A DNA stretch of 64,000 nucleotides from Pycnopodia helianthoides (taxonomy: Eukaryota > Echinodermata > Asteroidea > Forcipulatida > Asteriidae): assembly GCA_032158295.1 (NCBI GenBank), contig CM063246.1:14977168-15041167 (forward strand), given 5' to 3'. Below, one piece after another: positions 35,167-47,915 of the stretch (within the stretch, counting starts at the first letter, position 1; each line of letters starts with the position of its first letter). Made by a program: the position numbers and the translations under genes. The notes below the pieces were generated by a model. The model was given only the letters and a program-made list of their open reading frames with translations, was not told where the DNA came from and ran no database searches.

Positions 35167-35595
35167 CTGCAATAACAGATAAAATAGAAGGTGAATTTTG
35201 ACAAATAAGATGGACAGAAAAACAACTTCCACTCAGTTATTTGGGTAAATAAGAATAGTAAAATATAAACAAAAGGTCTAATAAAAAAGAGTGAAATTAA
35301 GGAAACAATAGAAGTCACAAAATTAAATGTGTTTGCGTATGAGTTTCCATATTCCAACTGATGACTTAAAACAAAAGGGGACATACATCCTCCTTTCACA
35401 ATGGAGAATAATACATGCACCACTTCACATTAAAATAGAAAGAAACAATAGGAAGTCCTTGGTTGACACAAAAAGCAAACGTTGCTGTGTGGGAGAGTAT
35501 CATTAGGCTTTACGGCAAGGGACAATCTTTATGAGGAAACTCTACACTTTCATTGAAACAATTCAAGGGGGTCATCAAAGCACTGATCAGGGGCG

Positions 35596-36240
35596 GGTTG
35601 CAATCAAATGGTCTTAGCCAGCGGTCTAAGACCAGTCAGTTATAGCCGGCTATCCGCCTTAGACAGCCTAGCTTAGTCAGTCGTTAAGCCTCTTGCAAAA
35701 GGCCGGTCTTAGATAAGTCACGTGAGGAGCGTGGCATACATGCACAAACAAGAATTCCTAAGCTTGTTAGTTATGATGGCCACCATTATCCGTAGCACAC
35801 TGTCACAGTGACAATGGCTTTTAAGGTAAACAAAAGTCAAACGCTAGGCGACCAGCCTGCAGTTAAACAGAGAAGTTGGCGATTGTAGAGGGTTACATGA
35901 ACTGCAGAGAGATTCTGCAGTCACAGCTAAGCAATTTGGTGATATTGGAGGGAAAATAAAAAAACCTGTGACAAAATTACAGACTCAGTTAATGCTATTA
36001 AATATAGTTCTCATCATAGGGCTCTTTGCATGAAATCTTCAACAACTACAGATGTAGCGCCATGATTAAAAACAAAACAAAGACCGATCATAGCCAGCTA
36101 AATGCAGGCTTAAGATTTATGAAAGGCTAAAAATATAGAAGGTGCTACTGCAAATCGGTCTGTAACTATAGACTGTCTAAGTGTGCCTCAAGTTAGTCGG
36201 CTATAGACAGAGACCGGTTAGAGACTACTTGCTGCAATCC
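35596..36240. mobile_element. Probable TIR element (GGGTTGCAATCAAATGGTCT)
   Basis: gggttgcaatcaaatggtct at the left and agactacttgctgcaatcc at the right are inverted. Subterminal gcggtctaagacc and agaccggtt pairs. About 645 bp, no coding potential. Borders are approximate. Confidence 0.6.
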
Positions 36241-36247
36241 AGCCCAG

Positions 36248-36440
36248 AGCCCAATTTCATTGAGCTGCGTAAGCACAAAAAAGTATAGCTAAGCACAAAA
36301 TAATATGCTTACCAGAATGAGGTTACTAACCAAACTACCATGACACATGTACAATTTATGACTGGTACCCTGCTCCTTTTTGCTTAGCAGAAAATTGTTA
36401 GGCAATATTTCCTGCTTAAGCAGCTCTATGAAATTGGCCC
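36248..36440. mobile_element. Family E element
   Basis: agcccaatttcattgagctg at the left and cagctctatgaaattggccc at the right, interior taagcacaaaa and tgcttagcag. In a phosphatase intron. Confidence 0.82.
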
Positions 36441-37315
36441 CGAGATACACTGGCAATTCCTCCAAAGGGTGTCTTTTTATTAAAGGTCTTTGTAAACCCT
36501 GACAAGGTGCTAAATGTATAGAAACTGGCTTCAGAACTCAAACATACCCTCAGCATATCGGTCGTAAAAAATAAGGAGCCCTTTGAGACCCCCTCGGGAG
36601 TGATAAAGTGCTTTATCTTCAAGCAAACTCAATCCAATGTGTATCAAATCTGATTGGTCGATCCATAGCAACAAGAGTGCGATATTAACCTAATTAGTAC
36701 GGCCCATTTCAAACCCTGTTCTAACGCCCTGCTCTAACTCTGCATATTGCGCTATTTTAAGCTGAAGCTTGAAGATAAATTCATTATCAGCAAGCACGAT
36801 CGGGAATTTGGAGAAATCAGCTGTGTGTCTTACTCAGCATTCCGTCTTGTTAGATATGAGACGCAGAAGCGCAATATTTTTTCCCGTATTTCACTTCAGC
36901 TTGTACTAACTAATACTCACTTCAACTAATTCTTTGAGAACTGCATACTATTACTATTAACTGTACTGTATTTTTCACGGACAAACTACAAGGTTACAAA
37001 GGAAAATACAATGGCCCCTGATGTAGATATAAAAAATAATAAAAACTCTTAAGTTTGCAAGATATATGTCTAGGTAAATGAAGTAAAAACAACACTGATT
37101 AACTTAAAAAAGACACACGCCAACACACATGGAACAATTCCTTGATAAAAGCTCACAGTCTTTCTGACTTGATTGTCCTTTTCAAGGAAGATGGGGCACC
37201 AAGGAAAAAATCAGGGGCACAAGGGCAACTGTGTTACCTCAATGAAGTTCACAGAACGCCATCTCACTTTCTGGTTTATGCACTATACAATTGACAGGGC
37301 ATCAATATAGAGAAA

Positions 37316-37515
37316 GGGCCCAATTTTATAGAGCTGCGTAAGCTCAAGACAAATATTGCTCTACAATTTTCTGCTAAAGCGAAAAATTAGCAGGACACCA
37401 GTCACAGATTGTACTTGAGAAACGCCATTTTGGCTGGGGACCACATTCTGGTTAGCAAAATTTGGTTGCGCTTAGCTACTTTGTGTGCATTAAGCATCTC
37501 TATGAAGTTGGGCCC
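37316..37515. mobile_element. Family E element
   Basis: gggcccaattttatagagct at the left and catctctatgaagttgggcc at the right. It ends only 45 bp from the exon at 37560. Confidence 0.82.
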
Positions 37516-37559
37516 AGGAGACTGGTGCATTTTCGAGGCTTCAAAGATGATAGTCTTAC

Positions 37560-37697
37560 TTTTCTGTTTTTGAGCTCCAGCGTTCGGACGGTATAAAAGG
37601 AATGTTCATCTTCTCTCAGCAGGCCGACTTGGAGGTCTGACTCTTCACAAGGTATCGTCACTTTTTGGTTTACGGGGAAGTACTGGGCACATTTCCT
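37560..37697 (-). CDS. ptpn1/ptpn2: PTPN1/2 exon: KCAQYFP segment
   Basis: 46 codons: RKCAQYFPVNQKVTI, then SDLQVGLLREDEHSFYTVRT and LELKNRK. The KCAQYxP motif and the SFYTVRxLEL strand match the middle of classical non-receptor PTP domains. Acceptor ttctctcag|AGG, donor AGAAAA|gtaaga, both phase 0. Confidence 0.95.
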
Positions 37698-38598
37698 CTG
37701 AGAGAAAGAAGAAATAGCAGCAAGTGGATAGAATGCGGCATTGGTTACGTTAATTCATCCGTACTTTAAAAAAGAATCTTTAAATATATCCTAAGGTTTC
37801 TGAAATGATCACGCTGACTAGAATTTAAATTTATTTAGCGTTCCTCCATCAATCTGCTCTCTTGGATTGCTTACAACTTTTGTCCATGTAGGCATTTTGC
37901 AATTCTACATGCCAGCTAGACTACACGCAGTATTCAAAACCAGGCGCATGAGTAGTCCGCAAGCTTTTTTACACTAGTCCGCGTGGATTGGCAAGAATTT
38001 ACTAAAAAGTCTCACGCTTTCTTCAAACATTTTTTTATATTAAAATGCTTTAAAAAACAGTTTTTGTTTACTTAAAGAAAGGTGAAAAATAAATGGTTGA
38101 CAGAGCATTGTTTTTTTTTTCTTCTTCCAACAAATAGACTACTCTTGTAGTACCAGCTAGCTGCAAAAGTTTTTGCAAGGTGAAACCTAAAGGTGAAAAC
38201 CACAACACAGACAGAATAAGTTAATGCAAAGCACCTGTAAATGTAAAATAAAATTGATTTTCCATACATTATCGAACTTGTGGTCTCCTGATTCAGTAGC
38301 TTTTGTAAACGAAATTCAAGAAAAAGTCCACAATCCTTCACACTATTTTGATTAGTAACAAAGTATTAATGGACAGGCGACTGCAAAGAGTTAAGAGAAT
38401 GGCTTTGACCCTCCCGGCTCTGTTTTCACCACCATTGCAGCGGGCAAAAATATCCTGCTTGAATATTTACACAATTTGAATTGGAGTGCATCAAAATATT
38501 TGACGTTTAAAACACTTTTACATGTTCATGTTAAAGAAATTAAATAAAAGGAGCAAGGTGACGTTTGGGAATTCAAATCAAATCAAGATGTCTAGAAC

Positions 38599-38988
38599 TT
38601 AAAGGAACATTACAGAATTGGTTTTTGCTAACAAAACAGTAGCTGGCAGTGTAAGCACTTTATGTAATCCACCATATACATAAACTGACAAACCTGTAGA
38701 AGTTTGAGATCGATCGGCCATCTGGGTCACGAGAAATAGTGAAAAACCGATTACACATTTGCATGAAATCATATAGATTCAACAAATGAATAAAACGCTC
38801 ACTGAGCGATAAACTCCAATAGGAAATTAGTTTATTCATTTTCATCAAATATGGCATTTCAGACAGAAATATTTCAAGGGATGTTTTCTACTATCATCAT
38901 CATTAGACCGTGTAAGTTTGATGTAAATCTGTGATCAAAAGTATATTTTACAAGTTTTTTTCTTACCAATTCTGTAATGTTCCTTTAA
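38599..38988 (+). mobile_element. TIR element family A (AGGAACATTACAGAATTGG), copy 1
   Basis: Non-autonomous element of about 390 bp with long terminal inverted repeats (AGGAACATTACAGAATTGG / reverse complement), bounded by TTAA at both ends. It lies in the phosphatase intron between the 39110 and 37560 exons. A 50-bp sequence is repeated directly on each side (38531-38580 and 38985-39034). Confidence 0.9.
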
Positions 38989-39109
38989 AGAAATTAAATA
39001 AAAGGAGCAAGGTGACGTTTGGGAATTCAAATCAGGACGTCTACAGGACACTGTGATATGCCCCTTGGGCTGACACCATGCATTAGATGAAATGTATTCT
39101 ACGACTTAC

Positions 39110-39208
39110 CGTTCCTTTTTCTACGATATTGTTGAGCATGATGACTACTTTACTATCCTGTTCCCAGACCATTTGCCAAAAATGACTGATCGTTTTCGGT
39201 AGTGGACC
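39110..39208 (-). CDS. ptpn1/ptpn2: PTPN1/2 exon: GPLP..FWxMVWEQ segment
   Basis: 33 codons reading GPLPKTISHFWQMVWEQDSK, then VVIMLNNIVEKGT. FWxMVWEQ is a conserved PTP core motif. The 99-nt size and phase-0 borders agree with the corresponding vertebrate PTP1B exon. Acceptor aatctatcag|GG, donor GAACG|gtaagt. Confidence 0.96.
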
Positions 39209-39738
39209 CTGATAGATTAAAAAAAAGTAGAAGAAACCAAACCGAATTACTTTATGTGACCACATTAAATCGAATCTATACACAACACTAGATTATTACA
39301 GACATGTCTATCTGTACATGTTAACAGCTGGTTTCCTTTAACACATTTTTCTTTTGGCTCAACCTCATTTCTGAGTAGAGAAAGTGACCTTGAACTTCCG
39401 AAATACTGACAATATTCCAAACAAACTCTCCTGTTGACCACAGTGTCAGAGGTTTGACCATACTCGTACAAAACGGAAAACTACTGGAAAATAATTGGTG
39501 TCTCCTTTTGATCGAGCTTTGAACTTCCAGAATGTTACATTTTGGAGAAGTTACAGACTCTCTATGTCACCCCTAATGTTAAATTGCACCATGTTGTGGT
39601 TTGGGCACAAACAATGAGCTCTGTCATTCTTCCCATAACCACTTCACATTGGTTTAACATAAAATATTTTATAGGTAGAAATATGGTTGATGTTATAAAT
39701 GCCTGGAACAACTCCCTGTTTAGTTGCCATCAGTTGAC

Positions 39739-39876
39739 CAGGGGTCGATTTCACAAAACTCTTCCTAACTTAGGACTAGTCCTAGGCAATGCTAAGAGAT
39801 AGGACTAGTCCTAAGTTTGGACCAGTACTTAGAACTAGTCCTATCTCTTAGCATTGCCTAGGACAATCGACCCCTG
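39739..39876. mobile_element. Foldback element (CAGGGGTCGATT)
   Basis: 138-bp palindrome: terminal CAGGGGTCGATT / AATCGACCCCTG, inner arms taggcaatgctaagagatag / ctatctcttagcattgccta. Confidence 0.88.
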
Positions 39877-42445
39877 CTGACATGTATACAAACCCCTGGA
39901 CAAACCATTGGCATGCTCCTACCATGCTATGCTTCATTTCCCCCATAGAAAGAGTAACAAAGGGTACTGGAATTCGTGCTCAAAATATCCCTTTTTTGGG
40001 GGGGTCATGTAATCCCCCATTCAAGAATACTGTCCTTTTGTTGCACAAACAAAGATTACGAGAGATTGATAGGCTACTACCATTATTTTTCATTGTATTC
40101 CAGACCTTTGTCCTTTTGTTGTACATTGTATTCAGTGTGTTGGAGGTATGTCCAAGATTCCAGCATACCATGCCTGATTATCGGGCTGTGGCTTACGGCT
40201 AAGGTTTGGCCCTATTCACGGTAAGATACTCCAAAATTGATCAGAAGAGAACAAAAAATCCAGGTGCATTTTATACGAATGTTTGTTGTCTTTATTTTAT
40301 TTAGTCAGGGTTTCATAGTGACAACAATATTCTCAACAACAACAAATTACAAAGTTCCGAAAAATAAAATTGCGTAAAGATTTTTCTATACCAAAGTGAA
40401 GTGGTTAATACTGGTCAGTTCCTGTCTTTTAACAAACTTTGAAGGCAAAGAGATATATATTTTTTTTTAAGGTATTGAAAAAGAAAGAGGAAAATCCGGA
40501 CCAAAAAACATAATTTCTATTAGATTTTGTTCTTAGAAATGATACATAAAAGAATAACACATTTTTGTCGGCTATTATTGGGACTTAACACAGTTCAATG
40601 TGAAATGAAACAAAAAATCTATATAAAAAAAAAAAAAATTGTTTAAAAAGATTGTAACTTTCCTTTAAAGTGGTGCACTCAGCCTCACACTTTGGGAATG
40701 TACAGAATACTGTCCTTTATTGCGTTACATCATGGAGCTAAAACCGGTTCCCACCTGACCGACCCCCTGCCCACCACACAAGCACTCATAGCTCATTCCT
40801 TGGCATTCAAGTAATACCCAGCTAATCATATTAAATACACTCAGGGCCTTTTCCAAGAACTTCTTCTCAAGCACAACAACAACCCTTAAAGGGAGATCCC
40901 TTTCCACTGTGATGCGGTGAGTCTCAAATTCATAAATTCACCTGTCTTCAAAGAAGGCAGAGATGACACGCGTAAAAGGGTCATTTTGAAGGGGGAAAAT
41001 GACGCATAAATAAAACAGTTCCTTTCTCGAGGATGTCATAGATAGTCGTTAATGTTTTACAGAAGATGACGGCACGAATGCAGACTTCTATTTCCATGTA
41101 TACGATGACTGAATTAACGATCAGAAGGCATCTCTTAAAGCCACGTGTAAAGGACAGCGGAAATGAACGCACCCATGGAGCCGATGGTCAATGCATGGAT
41201 ACTGTATACGCTGTATCACATTCAATCCTCTCGGAAACAGTTTTTGTTATTTTGTTATTTTTTTTTATATTCATATATTCAACCACAGAGTGAGGATTGA
41301 AGAAGGACAACAATACCCATTCACTTGATTACTAGAACTATCCAAAAAAGGGTTTTTCTCTCCACGTCTCGGAGCGTCGTTCTCATGTTTCACTCCCAGG
41401 GAAACGGAATCACGACTTAAGAGTTTCGTTTTCTTGAGTTACAAGGAAGCTTTGCAACAGGATTTGCTCAAAATATCTTGCGTTATAAGAAAAAGAGTTT
41501 TGGCGTCAGAAAAAAAATTACAAGCATACCTGCGTGTTCATCTTAACAATGAATATTTTTTTATAGTTCCCCATGTGACAATGGGTAAGCAAAGATAAGT
41601 AAGAGCTTGTCAATTCTGAGAGAAAACTGTGGATAGTCTGGTTTGCTTCTGGCTGTATTCTATATTAAGGCAGACAGAAATCTTTTGAAATCCGGTTTCC
41701 GTGAAAGCGTCTATCTAACTATTCTCAGATAAAGGCTTATGAGGGAAACGATGACGTCGTGACTGGTTGCCAAACTACACCTATATGGATCATACCCAAA
41801 TTAACAATTAGTTGAATAATGCCCACTGTACAAAACAGAGCCGGAAACCATTGAACACCTTTTCATTTTTGTTGTACAGACACCTTCAGTGTTTGGATTT
41901 ACATCAATTGCAAACCTTTGTCATAGATATGTGGGAAACAAATATATTTTTTCTTGAATATCAGTAAAAGGATCTACATCTACCAATGTGGTATCTTTGA
42001 CATTACACTTTCTGTTAGAGAGCTGACCACTAAGGCATCAAGGTGGGGGGGGGGGGGTTTAAATTGAGGATTATTGTCAGTGTTTTGTCTTGGCTGTCTA
42101 CGCATCAACCCAATTTGCCTGCCAGTGCTATGCATCCAATAATTCAGCTGGCTTTCCCTCCAATTTGTGCAAGAGTTCAAGGAATGAGGTGCATTGTAAC
42201 TCAACCACAACACAGGGAGCAAACCATTAACTTTTTTAGAGAAAGCCTCTGCAAATGCTTCCAATAACAACAATAAAGCTACATGCAGAGAAAGTGATAA
42301 TGACATCGTACTCCCACGTTGTACCGTTTCAATTAAAAATGCAAAACTGTGTACAATTGTTGGGCCAGCAGTCCAATATCATTCCTAGGCAATCCAATCA
42401 GACGGCTCGATGGTTGCACGAGGAGACAACTGACCAATCATGATC

Positions 42446-42645
42446 AGGGTTCTCCATTTACTATGGTCCGCTGGCCAAATGCCAGTTAAAACACCTGAGA
42501 AACCAGCCAAGTGTTGGAAAGCATCCAGCTACATATTATATATGAAATATGGACTAGTGAAAAAGCTGTAGTGAAACAGCAATCTACATGTAATTGGTCC
42601 TGCTGGCTAGTTACCAAAACAATTTAAGGGCAAACCCTGATGATC
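42446..42645. mobile_element. Possible TIR element (TCAGGGTT)
   Basis: atcagggttctccatttac at the left and aaaccctgat at the right. Interior ctggccaaatgccagttaaa resembles the element at 31086. Confidence 0.45.
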
Positions 42646-43206
42646 CCTGTGCTGGTAGGCCAAGAGCATAACCTGAAAATAGCTCATGAAAAGCTGATTT
42701 TTTGTTCACGATAAGTCCAGGAACAATATCAAAAAATCCCCCCAAGAGCTCTTTCCGAAATCAAATTTAGTGTCCAAATTGGCTGCCATTTTAAAATCTT
42801 ATCATAACTATGGAACCAGACATGCTGTAAATACAAATAAAGTGTCTAAACATATGTTTTGAGGAACGAGGAATCCGATAGAATCATGATTTCGAGATTT
42901 TAGAGCTCATAAGTATCTAAAACCAAGATGGCGTCCACAAGTTATTTGTTCTTATTAACATTGGAAGAACTACATATTAATGTTGAGTCATTTGCATACA
43001 TGAATACATTACAGTTTTCTGGCTTTTTTTGGGGGGGGGATTCAAAGTGGTAGATTACTGGTATACAGTACATGTAGCTGATAAAGAACAGTGCACCTAA
43101 AACTGATCTCTGCGGTACACCAACATTTAGTGCCAGAGTCGTGGAAATGTTTCCCCCTCATGTTCACATGTCAACATTGCACATTTACAATGCAACTAGA
43201 TGTTCT

Positions 43207-43447
43207 GGGCCCAATTTCATAGAGCTGCTAAGCACAAAAATTTGCTTAGCATGAAATTTCTTCCTTGATAAAAACAGGGTTACCAACCAAATTTCCATGT
43301 GTTGCATGCTTGTTAATGGTATTCAGCTGTTGTTTGCTTATCCTAAAAAAATCACGTGGAAATTTGGTTGGCAATCCTGTTTTTATCAATGAAGAAATTT
43401 CATGCTAAGCAAATTCTTGTGCTTAGCAGCACTATGACATTGGGCCC
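43207..43447. mobile_element. Family E foldback element (GGGCCCAATTTCAT)
   Basis: Almost the whole 241 bp is an imperfect palindrome. Arms of about 105 bp (ttagcatgaaatttcttcc ... ggaagaaat-type mirror, gataaaaacagggttaccaa / ttggcaatcctgtttttatc) surround a short centre. GGGCCC at each end. Confidence 0.9.
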
Positions 43448-44426
43448 TGCACACAGCTACACCAGCATTCAAAAGCAGTCATATAAAAGAAAACTGACAA
43501 AGATGTTTTACACTACAATACTGAATAAAAACAAATTCAAGCACCATCTGTTCAGTCATTTGCACTTAAGTGTTCCAATGTAGTTAATCGTTTAACCATG
43601 GAGGTAGAATGTTCAACCATAAACAGTTACATCCTCAATCTAATAGTGCAAGTTGTGAGTTATGTCACCTGCGTTTCATTGTTTTATTTTAAATGTCAAT
43701 GAATGTACATTCTCGAAGCTGCAAGACGTTTTTCCCTCAAAATTAAGGATTCCCAAGAAAAGCTCGCATTATATATGGTCAAACCAAGTTTTAGCCAGGA
43801 TTTGGTAAAAGGGTGTGCCAGGATTTGGTAAAAGGGTGTCCAAATGTGTTGGAAATTTAAAAACTGGGTGTCCAAAGTGTTCTCTTACCATACAGTTACA
43901 TTTAAACGACAGATAAAACAGGGTGTCCAAATTTAATACAGGGTGTCCAAAAGACACCCAGACACCCACCCCTCTGGCTAACACTATGGGTCCAACTCTG
44001 TTCCGCTGTACATTTTCAGGTTGCCAATATTTCCTCTGTATGTTGCTAATTTCCAATTGTGTAATGCGTATTCAGAACAAAAGAGATCATGTGTATCAAA
44101 CCTCTTCAAATGATTTAGACGTTTTCTCCCCTCTTTTTAGGATAACAACATGTACATGATATATTAGTATTTTTAAAGTAAAACTAAATGATCTGGATGT
44201 CACATCGTCAGTCGTGCATTTCTACATGTGTACATTGGGAATAAACTCATTAAAAATACAAATGAGGAGTCTGATTGTGTTAAATTTGTTCCTATTAAGC
44301 TGCAAAAATGACGACTGTACTTAACAAAAACAGTGCAAAAAATTGCAAAACAACATCTTGCAATATGTAAGATTGTAGATTGGAATGCCCTTTAGAAGCT
44401 GAAAAGACTTCAAGTGAACTGTTAAG

Positions 44427-44574
44427 CTCGGTTCGTACTTCACGCAAAAGCGAATGCAAAGCGAATTTTTGGTGGCGTTAATAATCGGTGCGTGCTGTTT
44501 TTTCCAATTGTGACGCAAGAAAATTCACTTTGCTTTTGCTTTTGCTTTCGCGTGAAGTATGAACCGCGCTTTAT
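44427..44574. mobile_element. MITE with GTTCGTACTTCACGC termini
   Basis: Left ggttcgtacttcacgcaaaa and right tcgcgtgaagtatgaacc are inverted repeats, followed by AAGCGAAT / ctttgctttt subterminal matches. 148 bp. Confidence 0.8.
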
Positions 44575-45448
44575 TCTCAGAAATCATACAATGACTCATC
44601 AATGCCATAAATAGACAAACCTCCAGGACTTTGGCATCTTGTTTTTCCAGCAATATGCAAACTTTTCCTTTCTTAAAAGGGACACTCGTTGTGCAATTTT
44701 GTTTTTGTGGTGGTGGGGGGGAGGGCAGTTACATGTAAAACAAATAAGTATTGACTCAAGCATGACTAAAAAGATTGTCCAGAAGTAGAACATAAACATC
44801 CACTTAAAAAGATTTTTAAAAATTGGCCGATTAGGTGGTTATTTAAAAATAAAAGGGTCATGTGACATGCATGTGACCTATCTGCATCAAAAATTTGAAA
44901 CCAATAATTCACATGATGATTCAGCTAGTTGCATTTCCATCTGTAAAAAAAACCTTATTACAAGACCAAATTAAACTCTGATTTGTTTACAATTATCCAC
45001 GAGTAAATAACAAAATTTGACGTATATATATACACATATATGTAGTGGTTAAAAATTAGTACGAATGATGGAATCTCCAACTCAAAATTTAAATTCTTAA
45101 AAACTGAGTTATGGGCCGTGGTTCGGACAGTGAATCCGTGGGGCTATAGTGTCGAAGACCCCATGACAAACGATATCAGTATGTTTTAAATGACAAATTC
45201 AAGTGATACGGTTTGTTGAGAAAGGCAAACCTTGATCCAATATATCAATAACATTATCCTAAATTAAAGAAATTATTTTAAATCTGGGATTTTATTATTG
45301 TATTACTCCCATTTATGAGGGAGATGGCTCTTTCTCGGAAAAAAAACAGGGCACCTTCCGGTTAGCTGATAGCAATTTACTGGGGATAGCAAAGCATAAA
45401 GTCCTTAGCCAGAACTCATTTGATACATGTATATTCAAGGCACTCGGT

Positions 45449-45686
45449 GTGGGCACAGACCACACGACTTTTGAACAAAGTTATTGCGCTCATATGACCT
45501 TTGTTTGAATTCACTTTCGGACAATAACGTTTCACATTATTTTTTTACCAATGAATTACAGTAAACAGTGGGAGCAGACCACATGACTTTCGTACAAAGT
45601 TATTGTGCACATTTGACTTTTGTTTGAATTCACTTTTGAACAATAATGTTTTACATTATTTTGTTACCAATGAATGACAGTAAATG
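45449..45686 (+). repeat. 119-bp tandem duplication, two diverged copies
   Basis: gtgggcacagaccacacgac and gtgggagcagaccacatgac start the two units at 45449 and 45568. They align throughout with scattered substitutions. Confidence 0.85.
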
Positions 45687-46609
45687 ATCGGATCTGGTTG
45701 AGCCATGTGTCACACGACTGGATGAATTGTCATGCTTTTAGATACAGCAGTCTTGACCCCTGTACCACCATATAAGATGGAAATGATTTCACGAAAGTAA
45801 ACCGAGAACCATTCTGTTTGTGGTATGCCTGCCATTTTCCGTGGCAGGAGGGCAGAGGGCCGGGACGACTGGCTATGTGTATAGCTGACCTTTGACCCAT
45901 AATAAAGTTTTTGGTTATTGTACTTCTCGTTAATGAGAAGACATTTTCATTGTATTTTTATAAAATATTCTTTCAATAGGTTCACACAATGGACATTTAA
46001 AGGTTTTAACTGAAAAACTTGAGGGCGGCAAAATGCCCCTATAATTGGAAACAAATCATAACAAAATGTGTGAGCCCCCCTCCGCTGGCAATTACCCAAC
46101 ATAAATATGAAAACATGTTTTTAATGTCACCAATCACCAATGATATCTCTCTGGTTAATGAAACATGAAACATTTAACAGTGATTTGCACTGTAACCAGA
46201 TACATGTGAAGAGAAGGCGTTGGGAGAAATGTCAGTTTAAAATGTGGGAGGACAACACCAGCTGCATGAAGGGAGACCCACGCAATAAGCTAGGGCCTGA
46301 AAACCCAATCCACATGCAAGGCCCTGGTCCTAAAATCACCCATGATGTACACATCGTCAGGGGTCACTCAGGATAATCAATATTTAAAAATCTATATATT
46401 TTTTTTCTCGAAATTGTGGGTGGGTGTGCTAAGAGAATTAACTGAAAAATCGAAATTCAGTTTACGATTAAAGTGATAAAAGAAGAAGAAAAAAATTGTT
46501 TAGGTGAAAAATGCCCAACGGCCCCTTCCCAGATCGTCTGTCATGTCTGTGCTGTACATTGTTATCAGTCAACCTTGTTTTCACGATAGCCAACCTCTGA
46601 GCCAACATA

Positions 46610-46770
46610 GGGCTAGATAGCTCAGTTGGTAGAGCGCCGGACCGTTAATCCGGAGGTCGTTAGTTCAAACCCCGCTCTAGTCAAGTTTTCTTTGTTCAAC
46701 CCCAAACCATTTGAAATTTACCCAGTCAGTTTCCCTTGTGGTTCATTACTTGACAATAAATAAAAGTGTT
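46610..46770 (+). mobile_element. tRNA-like SINE head (Asn-anticodon-like, GTT)
   Basis: Folds as a tRNA: acceptor GGCTAGA/TCTAGTC, D arm GCTC/GAGC, anticodon arm CCGGA-CCGTTAA-TCCGG. The T stem (GTTAG/CCCGC) has two mismatches and position 33 is C instead of the near-invariant U. The tail (cagtcagtttcccttgtgg) is shared with 19690-19730, so this is a SINE rather than a working tRNA. Confidence 0.6.
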
Positions 46771-46924
46771 AGAGTCTTGTAGAGTGCACGTATCCACGAT
46801 TAAGGCGATCAAGACGATTGAACAAAAAGAAACACTTTTTAAGACAGGTTTTGAAGTTTTTGTGTATTAAGAGATTGATTTATCTATAATCTAGCACCTT
46901 AAAAGTAACTTACAAGGTGCGTGC

Positions 46925-47212
46925 TGCAGCACAATCAGCAGCCACTGCCAGAAACACCGAGGCAAACCCCTTCTCTAAGCGTTAAGTGTAACTGGGTTAT
47001 TTGACGTGCATTACACAACACATGGGACCTACGGCTTTACCACCCATCATTACACAACACAAGGGACCTACGGCTTTACATCCCTTCCGAAGGACGAAGC
47101 AATAATGGTTTTAAGTGTCTTGCTTAAGGACACAAGTGTCATGACAGGAGCTCTAACCGACACTCTGCTGATCAGAAACACCAGAGCTTGAGTCCGCTCC
47201 ACTCGGCCATAA
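46925..47212 (-). mobile_element. tRNA-derived SINE, inverted copy
   Basis: Reverse complement of the family: tail first (gccagaaacaccg, taactgggttatttgacgtg, ggacacaagtgtcatgac), then a decayed tRNA head near 47212. A 40-bp stretch with gggacctacggctttac is duplicated in tandem inside. Confidence 0.8.
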
Positions 47213-47353
47213 CATGCAACAAGGTGCTTTCAATGAACTTTCAGAATTTGCAATGAACCCCAAATCATTTTATAACACCAGATAATTACACAATGGCCAG
47301 GGGTCCACTGGGTACATGTATTTCAAGCTCTAGTTAATGAAATATATATTTAC

Positions 47354-47454
47354 CTGAGCAAGAATGTATCTGCGATGTGCTTTTTCATCTTTGACCAAAC
47401 TAGCGTTGATGTAGTCAGATGTTCCATTGTTAAGAATTATGCGACTGTGGTTGT
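47354..47454 (-). CDS. ptpn1/ptpn2: PTPN1/2 exon: HSRI..DYINAS segment
   Basis: Completes a split Tyr codon and reads NHSRIILNNGTSDYINASLV, then KDEKAHRRYILAQ. DYINAS is the universal PTP motif following the phosphotyrosine loop. Acceptor taatccacag|AC, donor GCTCAG|gtaaat. The SINE-derived sequence 140 bp away is on the same strand. Confidence 0.95.
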
Positions 47455-47570
47455 CTGTGGATTAAAACAAAAGGACAAAATAAATGTAAAATTAGTTTGA
47501 CTTCCACGCGTAAACAAAAATTACTTCTTTTTTTAACAAGTAAATTAATGTCCACCTCTTAAACAACCAA

Positions 47571-47915
47571 TTTAAAGGGTGTGTACAACATTGGTAAGAT
47601 TGAAAATTTAAATGTTCACAGATTTGCACATAACTTACATGGTATGAAGATGGTCATGGTGGTAAACTTCCCTTTAAATAGTTTTGCTTGTAATACTATA
47701 GTTTTTAGGAAATAAGTAAAACCATTTGTCTTTATCGCGCGTGTCCAAAACCCGATGTATGGAAACAGTTAAAACATATGATGAACTTTTTCACTGTTTT
47801 CTCTTGACTCCAAAGACCGATTGAGCTTAACATTTTTACAGGTTCGTTATTTCATGTATATGGTGGGTCACATAAAGAGCAGTTACTAGTCTTTGAAAAT
47901 AACAATGTGCTTTAA
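47571..47915 (+). mobile_element. TTAA-bounded element family C, copy 1
   Basis: Begins TTAAAGGGTGTGTACAACAT and ends near gtgctttaaac. The interior shares the gagcttaac...tttacaggttcgttatttca block with the copy at 63095. Adjacent to phosphatase exon 47354. Confidence 0.65.

Larger units (their letters stand above)
40200..47340. other. Intron between phosphatase exons 39110 and 47354
   Basis: Contains two foldback or TIR elements, the 119-bp duplication and SINE copies. A minus-strand frame at 42306 starts with a leucine-rich signal-like stretch but has no further support. No exon was identified. Confidence 0.5.

Noticed and set aside
41980..42306. Minus-strand ORF with leucine-rich signal-like start
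   Set aside because: The leader is a low-complexity stretch and the rest shows no family signal. It lies in a phosphatase intron with no supporting features.
46610..46682. Functional tRNA-Asn gene
   Set aside because: C at position 33, two T-stem mismatches, and a SINE tail shared with other copies.
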